The notes under the pieces are model-generated. The model had not been told where the DNA came from, ran no database searches, and saw only the letters and a program-made list of their open reading frames with translations. From Rhodobiaceae bacterium (GTDB lineage Bacteria; Pseudomonadota; Alphaproteobacteria; Rhizobiales; Tepidamorphaceae), in assembly GCA_020637985.1 (NCBI GenBank), contig JACKJK010000005.1:186001-250000 (forward strand): a stretch of DNA of 64,000 bases. The letters run 5' to 3'. Below, one piece after another: positions 8,449 to 15,863 of the stretch. The stretch's first letter is position 1. Every line of letters starts with the position of its first letter. A program made the position numbers and the translations under genes.

Positions 8449-10251
8449 CTAGTGGGCGGCGTCCAGAACGGTCGCCCCGCTGGGAATGCGGGTCTCGTCG
8501 ACCATGCGCTGGATCTCCTCGGAAGGAGCCGGCGTCATCAGGCTGACGACGACCATGGCGATCAGGCTGACCGGCATGCCGATGATGCCGAAGCGGATGT
8601 GGTCGATGCCCATCCACGGTTCCATGCCGGCGGCATAGACCATGTAGAGGTACCACGAACCGACACCGAAGCCCGCAACCATGCCGGCGATGGCGCCGGC
8701 CTTGTTGGCACGCTTCCACCACACGCCGAGCACCAGCGGGAAGAACAGGCCGGAGCAGGCGAAGTCGAATGCCCACGCCACGGCGCCGAGGATCCCGGTG
8801 AGTTTCAGCGATGCGATGAACGCGCCGCCCGCACCGATGAACAGCAGCAGCACGCGCGCCACGATCAGGCGCTTCCTGGTGTCCGCCTTCGGGTCGATGA
8901 TCTTGTAGTACAGGTCATGCGACAGGGCGTTGGCAATTGCCAGCAGAAGGCCGTCTGCCGTCGACATGGCGGCAGCAAGACCGCCGGCGGCCACGAGGCC
9001 GGAGATCACGTAGGGCAGGCCTGCGATTTCCGGTGTGGCGAGCACGACGATGTCAGGCCGCATGAAGAACTCGTTCAGCTGAACGATGCCGTCGCCGCTC
9101 TGGTCGGCAACCGCGAGCATGCCCACGGACGACCAGTGCTGAACCCACGTCAGGTTCGACACTTCCTCGAAGCTCTTGCCGATGACCGAGGTGGCCAGGT
9201 TCGGGTCGAGCAGCTGCAGCTTCGTCAGCGTGGCGAGAGCCGGTGCCGAGAAGTACAGGAAGAAGATGAACAGCAGCGACCAGCCGACCGAACGGCGAGC
9301 CGAACGGACGGACGGAGTGGTGAAGTAGCGCATCAGGATGTGGGGCAGCGAAGCCGTGCCGCACATCATGCAGATGGCGAGCGTCACCATCTTCCACTCG
9401 TTGCCGGCAGGGGCGTTCGTCGGCGTCGTCAGGACGGCAACGCCGGGGATGTTCTCCGCCGCCTTCGACAGCCCGTACTGCGCTTCCAGCTCGGCGATGC
9501 GATGCACCGCGTCACCGTAGGAGAAGTGCGGGATGATGCCGAAGCCCTGCTTGTTGGACATCCAGATGATCGGCGTCAGGTAGGCGATGATCAGCACGAT
9601 GTACTGCGCCACCTGGGTCCAGGTCACGCCGCGCATGCCGCCCAGCATCGAGCACACGAAGATGCCCGCGAGGCCGAGCCACACGCCGAGCTCGAACGGC
9701 ACGCCCAGGGTCTGGGCGGCGATCGTGCCGGTAGCGTTGATCTGCGCCGTCACATAGGTGAACGAGGCGACCACGAGCACCACGACCGCGCAGAAGCGGG
9801 CGAGGTTGCCGCCGTAGCGGGTGCCGATGAAGTCCGGCACCGTGTAGCAGCCGAACTTGCGCAGGTACGGGGCCATCAGCGAGTTGACCAGCACGTAGCC
9901 GCCGGTCCAGCCGATGATGAACCCGAGGTACGGGTAACCGCCGAAGTACACGCCGCCGGCGAGCGCCACGAACGAGGCGCCGGACATCCAGTCCGCCGCG
10001 GTCGCCATGCCGTTGTAGAGCGCCGGCACTTCGCGTCCCGCCACGTAGTAGGCGGACACCTCGGCCGTGCGCGACAGCCAGCCGATCAGGGCGTAGATGC
10101 CGATGGTGAAGCACAGGAAGCCGATGCCGATGGCCCTGGCGCCCGCGCCCATCTGTTCGAACACCGCCATGATGGCGAAGAAGACGAGAAACCCGAGGGT
10201 ATACATCGCGTATACCTTGCCCAGGTTGTCGGTGAATTTTCCTTTGATCAT
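8449..10251 (-). CDS. Sodium:solute symporter, SSS family (ActP-like, VC2705 type), large subunit
   Basis: A 600-residue transporter with about 13-14 hydrophobic helices. It has SSS hallmarks such as DWMSGASFVALAGGVYFGGY near the N-terminus and GGLAAAMSTADGLLLAIANA in the middle. It belongs with the subclass that works with a small DUF4212 subunit, whose gene lies nine bases upstream. Members near CrbS/CrbR-type regulators are thought to take up acetate or other short carboxylates in a Na+-dependent way. The ATG at 10251 opens the frame naturally. A strong terminator ends the two-gene operon. Substrate is inferred from context only. Confidence 0.9.
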   Translation of the reverse strand: MIKGKFTDNLGKVYAMYTLGFLVFFAIMAVFEQMGAGARAIGIGFLCFTIGIYALIGWLSRTAEVSAYYVAGREVPALYNGMATAADWMSGASFVALAGGVYFGGYPYLGFIIGWTGGYVLVNSLMAPYLRKFGCYTVPDFIGTRYGGNLARFCAVVVLVVASFTYVTAQINATGTIAAQTLGVPFELGVWLGLAGIFVCSMLGGMRGVTWTQVAQYIVLIIAYLTPIIWMSNKQGFGIIPHFSYGDAVHRIAELEAQYGLSKAAENIPGVAVLTTPTNAPAGNEWKMVTLAICMMCGTASLPHILMRYFTTPSVRSARRSVGWSLLFIFFLYFSAPALATLTKLQLLDPNLATSVIGKSFEEVSNLTWVQHWSSVGMLAVADQSGDGIVQLNEFFMRPDIVVLATPEIAGLPYVISGLVAAGGLAAAMSTADGLLLAIANALSHDLYYKIIDPKADTRKRLIVARVLLLFIGAGGAFIASLKLTGILGAVAWAFDFACSGLFFPLVLGVWWKRANKAGAIAGMVAGFGVGSWYLYMVYAAGMEPWMGIDHIRFGIIGMPVSLIAMVVVSLMTPAPSEEIQRMVDETRIPSGATVLDAAH

Positions 10252-10260
10252 GACGCCCCC

Positions 10261-10521
10261 CTATTCGTCGGCGACGCCGAATTCGTCATCGATCCCATCC
10301 TGGCGCCAGTTCTGGAACCAGATGAGAGCGACGAATCCGATCAGTGACCCCTGGACGCACATGTAGTAGCCCAGCGGGAAGCCGAGGAATGTCATCGAGT
10401 TAAGCGAGTCGGCGAACCAAGGCGCCAACATCGAGAGAATGAACCACACGATCAGGACCAGGATGGTCAGATTGCGGGTCTTCTCCCAATGCCGCGCCCT
10501 TGCGTCGGCATTTGCAGACAT
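10261..10521 (-). CDS. DUF4212 small subunit of the SSS symporter
   Basis: An 86-residue protein with two hydrophobic helices (about 18-38 and 48-70) separated by a short loop, and an N-terminal RHWEKTRNL segment typical of DUF4212 proteins. Members of this family are encoded immediately before VC2705-type sodium symporters and are annotated as their small subunit, exactly as here. GGGGGAGGA lies eight bases before the ATG at 10521, which excludes the slightly longer frame. The promoter must lie in the 165-base divergent region shared with the 222-residue unknown protein. Confidence 0.9.
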   Translation of the reverse strand: MSANADARARHWEKTRNLTILVLIVWFILSMLAPWFADSLNSMTFLGFPLGYYMCVQGSLIGFVALIWFQNWRQDGIDDEFGVADE

Positions 10522-10576
10522 TCGGGTATCCTCCCCCAAAGATTATACTGGCCGGCAAAAGTCCGGCGCAAACAGG

Positions 10577-10611
10577 CCTTGGCGGGAAACAAGTTCCGCC
10601 CCATGCCAAGG
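10577..10611. promoter_or_regulatory. Imperfect inverted repeat in the divergent symporter/unknown-gene region
   Basis: CCTTGGC at 10577-10583 is mirrored by GCCAAGG at 10605-10611, and between them GGCGG and CCGCC can pair as well. Two smaller inverted repeats flank it: GCCGG/CCGGC at 10551-10567 and AGACC/GGTCT at 10648-10665. The region separates the divergent DUF4212-symporter operon and the 222-residue gene, so it must hold both promoters. An operator for the adjacent LuxR-type regulator is plausible but unproven. Confidence 0.4.
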
Positions 10612-10686
10612 GATAACTTGTATGCGCAATCACATGCCTTATGAATAAGACCATGGTAGCGGTCTGTTAACGTTTGACTCGGGCGG

Positions 10687-11355
10687 ATGTTGTCGATTCT
10701 CAGAAAAGGTGCGCAGGTGCTGCGTGGCGTTGCCGGTGCTATTCCGGCACGGCGCGATGTTGCGCCCCTGGCAAGCATGCCGGACGTCTTTTCCTTCGCG
10801 CATACCCGCACGGCTTTCGTGACGCAGAAGAAGCTCTACGAATACGTCAAGACGCGCATGGGAACGAGCTATCCGCGGCATTTCGAGGACGATGATTTCA
10901 TCGCCTCTATGAACGTTGCCAAGATGCACGTCTATGCCGCCGGCCTGATGGACATGACGATGTTCGCGGTCGCCAATGCCGCCGTGCGCGAGGCGTTCAC
11001 CGACGACGGGCGTAGCGCGCTGGCGCGCCGCTGTTTCGCGCTCGGGCTCGATGCGAACGACGACGGCGACGTCGTGCCCGCCAACAGGGCGCAATGGTGC
11101 GAGGATCTGGAGGCGCGCATGACGGGGGCCGTCTGGCGCAACACCGGCGCCAACGAGCATCACTTCCAGGCAAGCCCCAAGGCGCTGGTCGCCTGGGCGC
11201 CGATCGCCGACGAACTCAAGCGCTACGATGCCGATATCGTCGAGAACTCGATCCGCTTCGCCTGGCAGGCGGTGCGCAGCGAGTTCTTCGAACGCATCGA
11301 TGCGGACTCGATCGCGAACTCAAGGCACCCGGCGCAGGAGGACGCAACCTTCTGA
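10687..11355 (+). CDS. Conserved-looking protein of unknown function in the acetate-switch-like module
   Basis: A 222-residue soluble protein I cannot assign to a named domain. Visible features are PARRDVAPLASMPDVFSFAHTR, an aromatic-rich helix VTQKKLYEYVKTRMG, and a C-terminal helical half with WAPIADELKRYDADIVENS. No membrane helices or signal peptide. It starts the plus-strand unit with the response regulator 36 bases downstream and is divergent from the symporter operon. As I recall, Vibrio cholerae also has a hypothetical gene between crbR and the symporter genes, so the position may be conserved even if the sequence is not. A role linked to the kinase/regulator pair is inference from position. 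Confidence 0.75.
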   Translation: MLSILRKGAQVLRGVAGAIPARRDVAPLASMPDVFSFAHTRTAFVTQKKLYEYVKTRMGTSYPRHFEDDDFIASMNVAKMHVYAAGLMDMTMFAVANAAVREAFTDDGRSALARRCFALGLDANDDGDVVPANRAQWCEDLEARMTGAVWRNTGANEHHFQASPKALVAWAPIADELKRYDADIVENSIRFAWQAVRSEFFERIDADSIANSRHPAQEDATF

Positions 11356-11390
11356 GGGGCAGTCGAAAGAGACGTTGAGGGGGGCTGGAT

Positions 11391-12101
11391 TTGACGGGAA
11401 TGGCAACGCAGGACGCTGCCTGGGCACGGCTGGTCATCGCCGATGACCACCCGCTGTTTCGCGATGCCCTGAAACAGGCTCTCCGGCAGGGATCTGGCGA
11501 TGAGCCAGCCGCTGCCATCGGCGAGATCAGCGAGGCGGGGTCCATCGAGGCAGTGATGGAGGAGCTTGCATCGCATCCCGAAACGGACCTGGTGCTGCTC
11601 GACCTGGCGATGCCCGGCGTGCGCGGCCTGTCCGGCCTGATGAATCTGCGGGCGCGCTTCCCCGACATCCCGGTGATCGTCGTTTCGGCAAGCGACGATC
11701 CAGCCGTCGTGCGCCGCTGCGCAGATTTCGGCGCCTCCGGCTTCATCCCGAAATCGCTGCAGGTCGCCGACATGCGCGCAGCCGTCGCTGCGGTGTTGGC
11801 GGGTGGCGAATGGTTTCCGCCCGACATCGATCTCGCCGCCGAGGACGAGAACGAGCTCGCCGAGATCGCAAGGCGGTTGTCGACGCTGACGCCGCAGCAG
11901 GTGCGCGTGCTGATGATGCTGGGCGAGGGGCTTCTTAACAAGCAGATCGCCTACGAGTTGAGCGTCTCCGAGGCAACCGTGAAGGCACACGTCTCCGCCA
12001 TCCTGCAGAAGCTGGGAGCCGACAGCCGCACCCAGGCCGTCATCATGGTCAATCGCATCGACGCCCTGCAGCGCGAACCCACGATCTCGCCCGACGTCTG
12101 A
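11391..12101 (+). CDS. LuxR-family response regulator (CrbR/ErdR-like)
   Basis: A two-domain response regulator of 236 residues counted from the TTG. The receiver domain has the acidic pair in VIADDHPLF, the phospho-acceptor Asp in LVLLDLAMPG and the Lys in GFIPKS. The C-terminal LuxR HTH is TPQQVRVLMMLGEGLLNK through EATVKAHVSAILQKLG. The start is either TTG at 11391, well spaced from GAGGGGGG, or ATG at 11400. It converges with the symporter-domain histidine kinase, 23 bases apart, and probably receives phosphate from it. Known relatives CrbR and ErdR activate acs and acetate-uptake genes; an acs gene is not in this window. Confidence 0.9.
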   Translation: MTGMATQDAAWARLVIADDHPLFRDALKQALRQGSGDEPAAAIGEISEAGSIEAVMEELASHPETDLVLLDLAMPGVRGLSGLMNLRARFPDIPVIVVSASDDPAVVRRCADFGASGFIPKSLQVADMRAAVAAVLAGGEWFPPDIDLAAEDENELAEIARRLSTLTPQQVRVLMMLGEGLLNKQIAYELSVSEATVKAHVSAILQKLGADSRTQAVIMVNRIDALQREPTISPDV

Positions 12102-12124
12102 AGACGTCCGGTCCGCCTCGGTTT

Positions 12125-15100
12125 CTACTCCGCTGCCTCCCGGCGCGAATAGCGCGACAGCACCGCGCGCAGTGCCGCCGGCTTGACCGGCTTGTAGAGC
12201 GCGACCGCCTCCTGTGCCTCGGCTTCCTCGCGCACCTCCGGCGAGCGGTCGGCGGTCAGCAGGACGACGGGGATGTCGGCGCCGAGCTTCCAGCGCAGTG
12301 CCTTGGCGACGTCGAGCCCGGTGCCGGTATCGAGATGATAGTCGACGATGATCACGTCAGGCGGCAGGTTCGGCGGCTTCACCGCCGAAAGCGCCTCCTG
12401 CCGCGATGTCGCGGTGCGCACGCCGCATCCCCATCCGCCGAGCAGCGCCGCCATTCCGTCCAGGATCTTCGGCTCGTTGTCGACACAAAGGACGTTCAGC
12501 GGCATCAGGCGCCGCGCCGTGCGGGCTACCTGCGGCGCGTCCGCATGCGCCGCCGCAGCCACCGATATCGGCAGATCGAACGAGAAGGCCGATCCCTTGC
12601 CGGGAGCGGATTCGATGTCGATCGACGTGCCCAGCAGCCTGGCGAGGCGTTCGACGATCGAGAGCCCCAGCCCCAGCCCGCGCGCCATCTTCTCCGCGCC
12701 CGCCAGCCGCTTGAACTCGCGGAACACCGCCTGGCGCTGGTCTTCGGGAATGCCGGGCCCGGTATCGTGGACCGAGACCACGAGCCGGTTGCCGCGGCGC
12801 CGGCAGCCGACGAGAACGCGGCCGCTGCTGGTATACTTGAGCGCGTTGGAGATCAGGTTCTGCAGCAGCCGGCGCACGAACCGGCGGTCGCTGCGCACGC
12901 TCGCGCTGCACGCCACCACGCGCAGGTCGAGTTTGCGTTCGCGCGCCATCGGCAGGAACTCGATCCCCAGCGCTTTCAGCACCTCGTCCATGCGGAACAC
13001 CGAGTATTCGGGTTTCATCGCGCCGGCGTCGATCCGCGAGATGTCGAGCAGCGTCGACAGGATTTCCTCGACCGCCTCCAGGGAGCCGTCGATGTTTTCC
13101 GCAATGCGCCGTTCCTCCGGCCGCATCCTGCGCTCGACGAGGCTGGAGACATAGAGCCGCGCGGCGTTGAGCGGCTGCAGGATGTCGTGGCTGGCGGCTG
13201 CCAGGAAGCGCGTCTTGTCGGCATTGGCATTCTCCGCCGCCGCGCGGGCGCGTTCCAGCTCGGTGTTCAGCCGCGTCAGCGCCTCGGTACGGTCGCGCAC
13301 GCGCTTTTCCAGCGTCTCGTTGGCAGATGCCAGCTGGCGGGCGGTGCGCACGCGGTCGGTGACGTCGGACACCGTCAGCACAAGCCCGCCGTCCGGCATC
13401 GCGTCGGGCCGCATCTCGATCACCGTTGCCTTGAAGACGTGCGGCGCCTGGAACACCTCGCCGCGCACCGTCGCGCGCAGGCGGTCGTCGACGAGCGCAT
13501 CCGTGTTGCCCGGCCCCAGGTCGCCGCGTTCGGCGGCATGGCGGTAGATGTCGGAAAGCGTCGTCCCGACCTGCCCGAACGCCGGCGGCAGGTCGAGCGC
13601 GTTGCGGAACTGCCGGTTCCAGCAGACCAGGCGCAGGTCGCGGTCGAACACGCCGATGCCCTGGTGCACGTGGTCAAGCGCCGACTGCAACAGGTCGCGG
13701 TTGTACTGCAGCGCCGCCGAGGCATCGTCGAGCAGCTTGAGTGCCGACTTGCTGCCGGCATTGCGCCGCTCCAGCAGCAGCGACAGCGCGACGCGCGCCG
13801 ACGGCGCGCCGATGGCACTCGCCAGGATGCGTTCCGCATAGCGCACCAGGTGCACGTCGGCGTCCGAATTCTGGTCGAGCCTGAGGCCGCGCTCCTTGCT
13901 GTAGGATTCAAGGTGCCGCTGCGCGCGTTCCTCGCCAAGATAACGCGCGATCGTGCTGCCGATCTCGCTGACGCGGATGCTGGTGCGCGACAGGCGAATG
14001 CCCTGCGGCATAGGCCGCAGGTCCTCGGGCACGAACTGGCGCGCCTGCAGCCGTTCGATGGCCTCCGGGTGGCGCAGCAGCGACACCGTCACGTAGGCCA
14101 ATATGTTGAACGCGAGGCTCCAGAACACGCCGTGCGTCAGCGGCGCGAAATCGATGCCGAACAGCCGTGTCGGGCGCAGGAAGCCGAATCCCGCGGGGCC
14201 GTGCTCGATGATGTCCGGGGCAATGAGCCCTGCGTCGACGAAGTTGGGCACCAGCAGTGTATAGGCCCAGACAACGATGCCGGCGCCCATCCCCGCGATG
14301 GCGCCCAGCGCGGTTCCCCGCCGCCACACCAGCCCGGCGAAGAAGGCCGGCGCGAGTTGCGCGATCGCTGCAAAGGAGACGAGCCCGATGGAGGCCAGCG
14401 CCGCGTTTCCGGCGATTGCGCGGTAGTACAGGTACGCGAGCAGCAGCAGCAGGAAGATGGAGACGCGGCGGATCGTCAGCAGCCGCTGGCCCAGCGCCGC
14501 CTCGCTCGATTCCAGCATCGCGCGCCGCAGCAGGACCGGCGCGACGAGGTCGTTGCATACCATGATGGCGAGCGCCACGCTGGCGACGATCACCATCGCG
14601 GTTGCCGCCGACAGCCCGCCGACGAATGCAGCCATGGTCACGACGACCGCGTCGTTCACCATCGGCAACAGCAGCACGAACATGTCCGGGTTGGCGGTCG
14701 TGTCGCCGAACTTCAGCAGCCCCGCCGCCGCGATCGGGACGACGAACAGGTTGATCGCGATCAGGTAGGCGGGGAACAGCCAGGCGGCAGCGCGCACCTC
14801 CTTTTCGGAGTTGTTCTCGACCACCGCAACGTGGAACTGGCGCGGCAGCAGCAGCGCGGCGACGAAGCTCAGCAGCGTCATCGTCAGCCAGGGGCCGCCC
14901 TGCAGGCCGCGCGTGAAGGTGTGCGAGATGTCGGGTCGCGCGGCGACTGCCTTGAGGAGTTCTCCCGGCCCTCCGAACATGAAGAACGTGACGTAGACCC
15001 CGACCGCCAGGAAAGCCGCCAGCTTGATCAGGGATTCCGCCGCGATCGCCAGCATCAGGCCGTGCTGGTGTTCGGTGGCGTCGATGTGGCGCGTTCCGAA

Positions 15101-15634
15101 TGCCACCGCGAAGATCGCCAGCGTCAGCGTGACCAGCAGCGCGATATCGCCCGCAATCGGTGAAAATTCTGCCGCGGCCTGGATGTTCTGGTAGCCGACC
15201 AGGGTCGTCAGCGATTCCGAGATCGCCTTCAGCTGCAGCGAGATGTAGGGGATCGCGCCGATCATCGCGATCACCGTGACCAGGGCTGCGACCGACTGGC
15301 TCTTGCCGTATCGCGAGGCGATGAAGTCGGCGACGGAGGTGATGTTGTTGGCCTTGGCGAGGCGAATGACGCGCAGGATGAGCAGGTGCCCGGCGCCGAC
15401 CATCAGCCCGCAGCCGATGTAGATCGTCAGGAAATCCCAGCCCTGGCGCGTTGCCAGCCCGACGCTGCCGAAGAAGGTCCACGAGGTGCAGTAGACGCCA
15501 AGGGTCAGCGCATAGATCAGCGGCCGCCCGCGCGCCCACGCGCCGCGCTGCGCGACCCGGTCACCGTAGCTTGCAACAGCGAACAGAAAGCCCAGATAGA
15601 CGATCGCTGTGACGATGACGACACCGCCCTGCAT
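12125..15634 (-). CDS. Hybrid sensor histidine kinase with N-terminal Na+/solute symporter domain (CrbS/MxtR-like)
   Basis: About 1169 residues. Order: a symporter-like membrane domain of about 13 helices (1-500), a linker, a PAS domain (about 648-757, GIGVFDRDLRLVCWN), a coiled coil, a HisKA domain with the phospho-acceptor His in AAASHDILQPLN (about H816), a HATPase domain (NLISNALKYT, DTGPGIPEDQ, GLGLGLSIV) and a C-terminal receiver (VLCVDNEPK, Asp in IIVDYHLD about D1098, Lys in LYKPVKPA). This architecture matches CrbS/MxtR sensors of the acetate switch. The ATG at 15634 is chosen because the frame further upstream runs into an intergenic repeat. Phosphotransfer to the neighbouring LuxR-type regulator is expected. 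Confidence 0.92.
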   Translation of the reverse strand: MQGGVVIVTAIVYLGFLFAVASYGDRVAQRGAWARGRPLIYALTLGVYCTSWTFFGSVGLATRQGWDFLTIYIGCGLMVGAGHLLILRVIRLAKANNITSVADFIASRYGKSQSVAALVTVIAMIGAIPYISLQLKAISESLTTLVGYQNIQAAAEFSPIAGDIALLVTLTLAIFAVAFGTRHIDATEHQHGLMLAIAAESLIKLAAFLAVGVYVTFFMFGGPGELLKAVAARPDISHTFTRGLQGGPWLTMTLLSFVAALLLPRQFHVAVVENNSEKEVRAAAWLFPAYLIAINLFVVPIAAAGLLKFGDTTANPDMFVLLLPMVNDAVVVTMAAFVGGLSAATAMVIVASVALAIMVCNDLVAPVLLRRAMLESSEAALGQRLLTIRRVSIFLLLLLAYLYYRAIAGNAALASIGLVSFAAIAQLAPAFFAGLVWRRGTALGAIAGMGAGIVVWAYTLLVPNFVDAGLIAPDIIEHGPAGFGFLRPTRLFGIDFAPLTHGVFWSLAFNILAYVTVSLLRHPEAIERLQARQFVPEDLRPMPQGIRLSRTSIRVSEIGSTIARYLGEERAQRHLESYSKERGLRLDQNSDADVHLVRYAERILASAIGAPSARVALSLLLERRNAGSKSALKLLDDASAALQYNRDLLQSALDHVHQGIGVFDRDLRLVCWNRQFRNALDLPPAFGQVGTTLSDIYRHAAERGDLGPGNTDALVDDRLRATVRGEVFQAPHVFKATVIEMRPDAMPDGGLVLTVSDVTDRVRTARQLASANETLEKRVRDRTEALTRLNTELERARAAAENANADKTRFLAAASHDILQPLNAARLYVSSLVERRMRPEERRIAENIDGSLEAVEEILSTLLDISRIDAGAMKPEYSVFRMDEVLKALGIEFLPMARERKLDLRVVACSASVRSDRRFVRRLLQNLISNALKYTSSGRVLVGCRRRGNRLVVSVHDTGPGIPEDQRQAVFREFKRLAGAEKMARGLGLGLSIVERLARLLGTSIDIESAPGKGSAFSFDLPISVAAAAHADAPQVARTARRLMPLNVLCVDNEPKILDGMAALLGGWGCGVRTATSRQEALSAVKPPNLPPDVIIVDYHLDTGTGLDVAKALRWKLGADIPVVLLTADRSPEVREEAEAQEAVALYKPVKPAALRAVLSRYSRREAAE

Positions 15635-15653
15635 CCCTCGGAATCCATCCCCC

Positions 15654-15757
15654 AGAGCAGTTCCAGGAAAAGTGCGTGCGGCTTTTCGCTCGGAAATGCG
15701 TGAAAACAAGAGCACCGAGCATTTTCGCAATTCAAGAAGAAATGGAAATGCTCTAGT
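15654..15757. repeat. Rhizobiales-type intergenic palindromic element
   Basis: The stretch beginning agagcagttccaggaaaagt at 15654 and continuing through a TTTTCG centre to gaaaacaagagc near 15713 resembles a repeat I recall as abundant between genes in Mesorhizobium and relatives. It is followed by a second perfect inverted repeat, GAGCATTT at 15717-15724 and AAATGCTC at 15746-15753. It lies between the divergent histidine kinase and exonuclease-CBS-DUF294 genes, so the promoters of both must lie within or beside it. Only one copy is seen in this window. Confidence 0.6.
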
Positions 15758-15863
15758 TCTTCCCCGCCAGACGTCATCACAAACATGGCAGCAAGTCCAC
15801 TTGACGTCCCGATGACGTTTGCGGATTGCTCGCCGCTCCGCGCCTTAGTCCCGGGGGAACCAG

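Noticed and set aside
8410..10347. A 645-codon plus-strand open frame across the symporter and DUF4212 genes
   Set aside because: It runs through two minus-strand genes and their terminator, its product is low-complexity and rich in His/Asp/Arg, and it has no recognisable domain.
12090..12124. GACGTC-tgaa-GACGTC hairpin between the convergent regulator and kinase as a terminator
   Set aside because: The stem is short, a C-C mismatch stops extension, and the following bases are not T-rich. It overlaps the end of the regulator coding sequence.
12335..15163. A 942-codon open frame on the plus strand opposite the histidine kinase
   Set aside because: It is antisense to a kinase with complete HisKA, HATPase and receiver motifs. 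The translation is Arg/His/Gln-rich with no domain, as expected from high GC at third positions.
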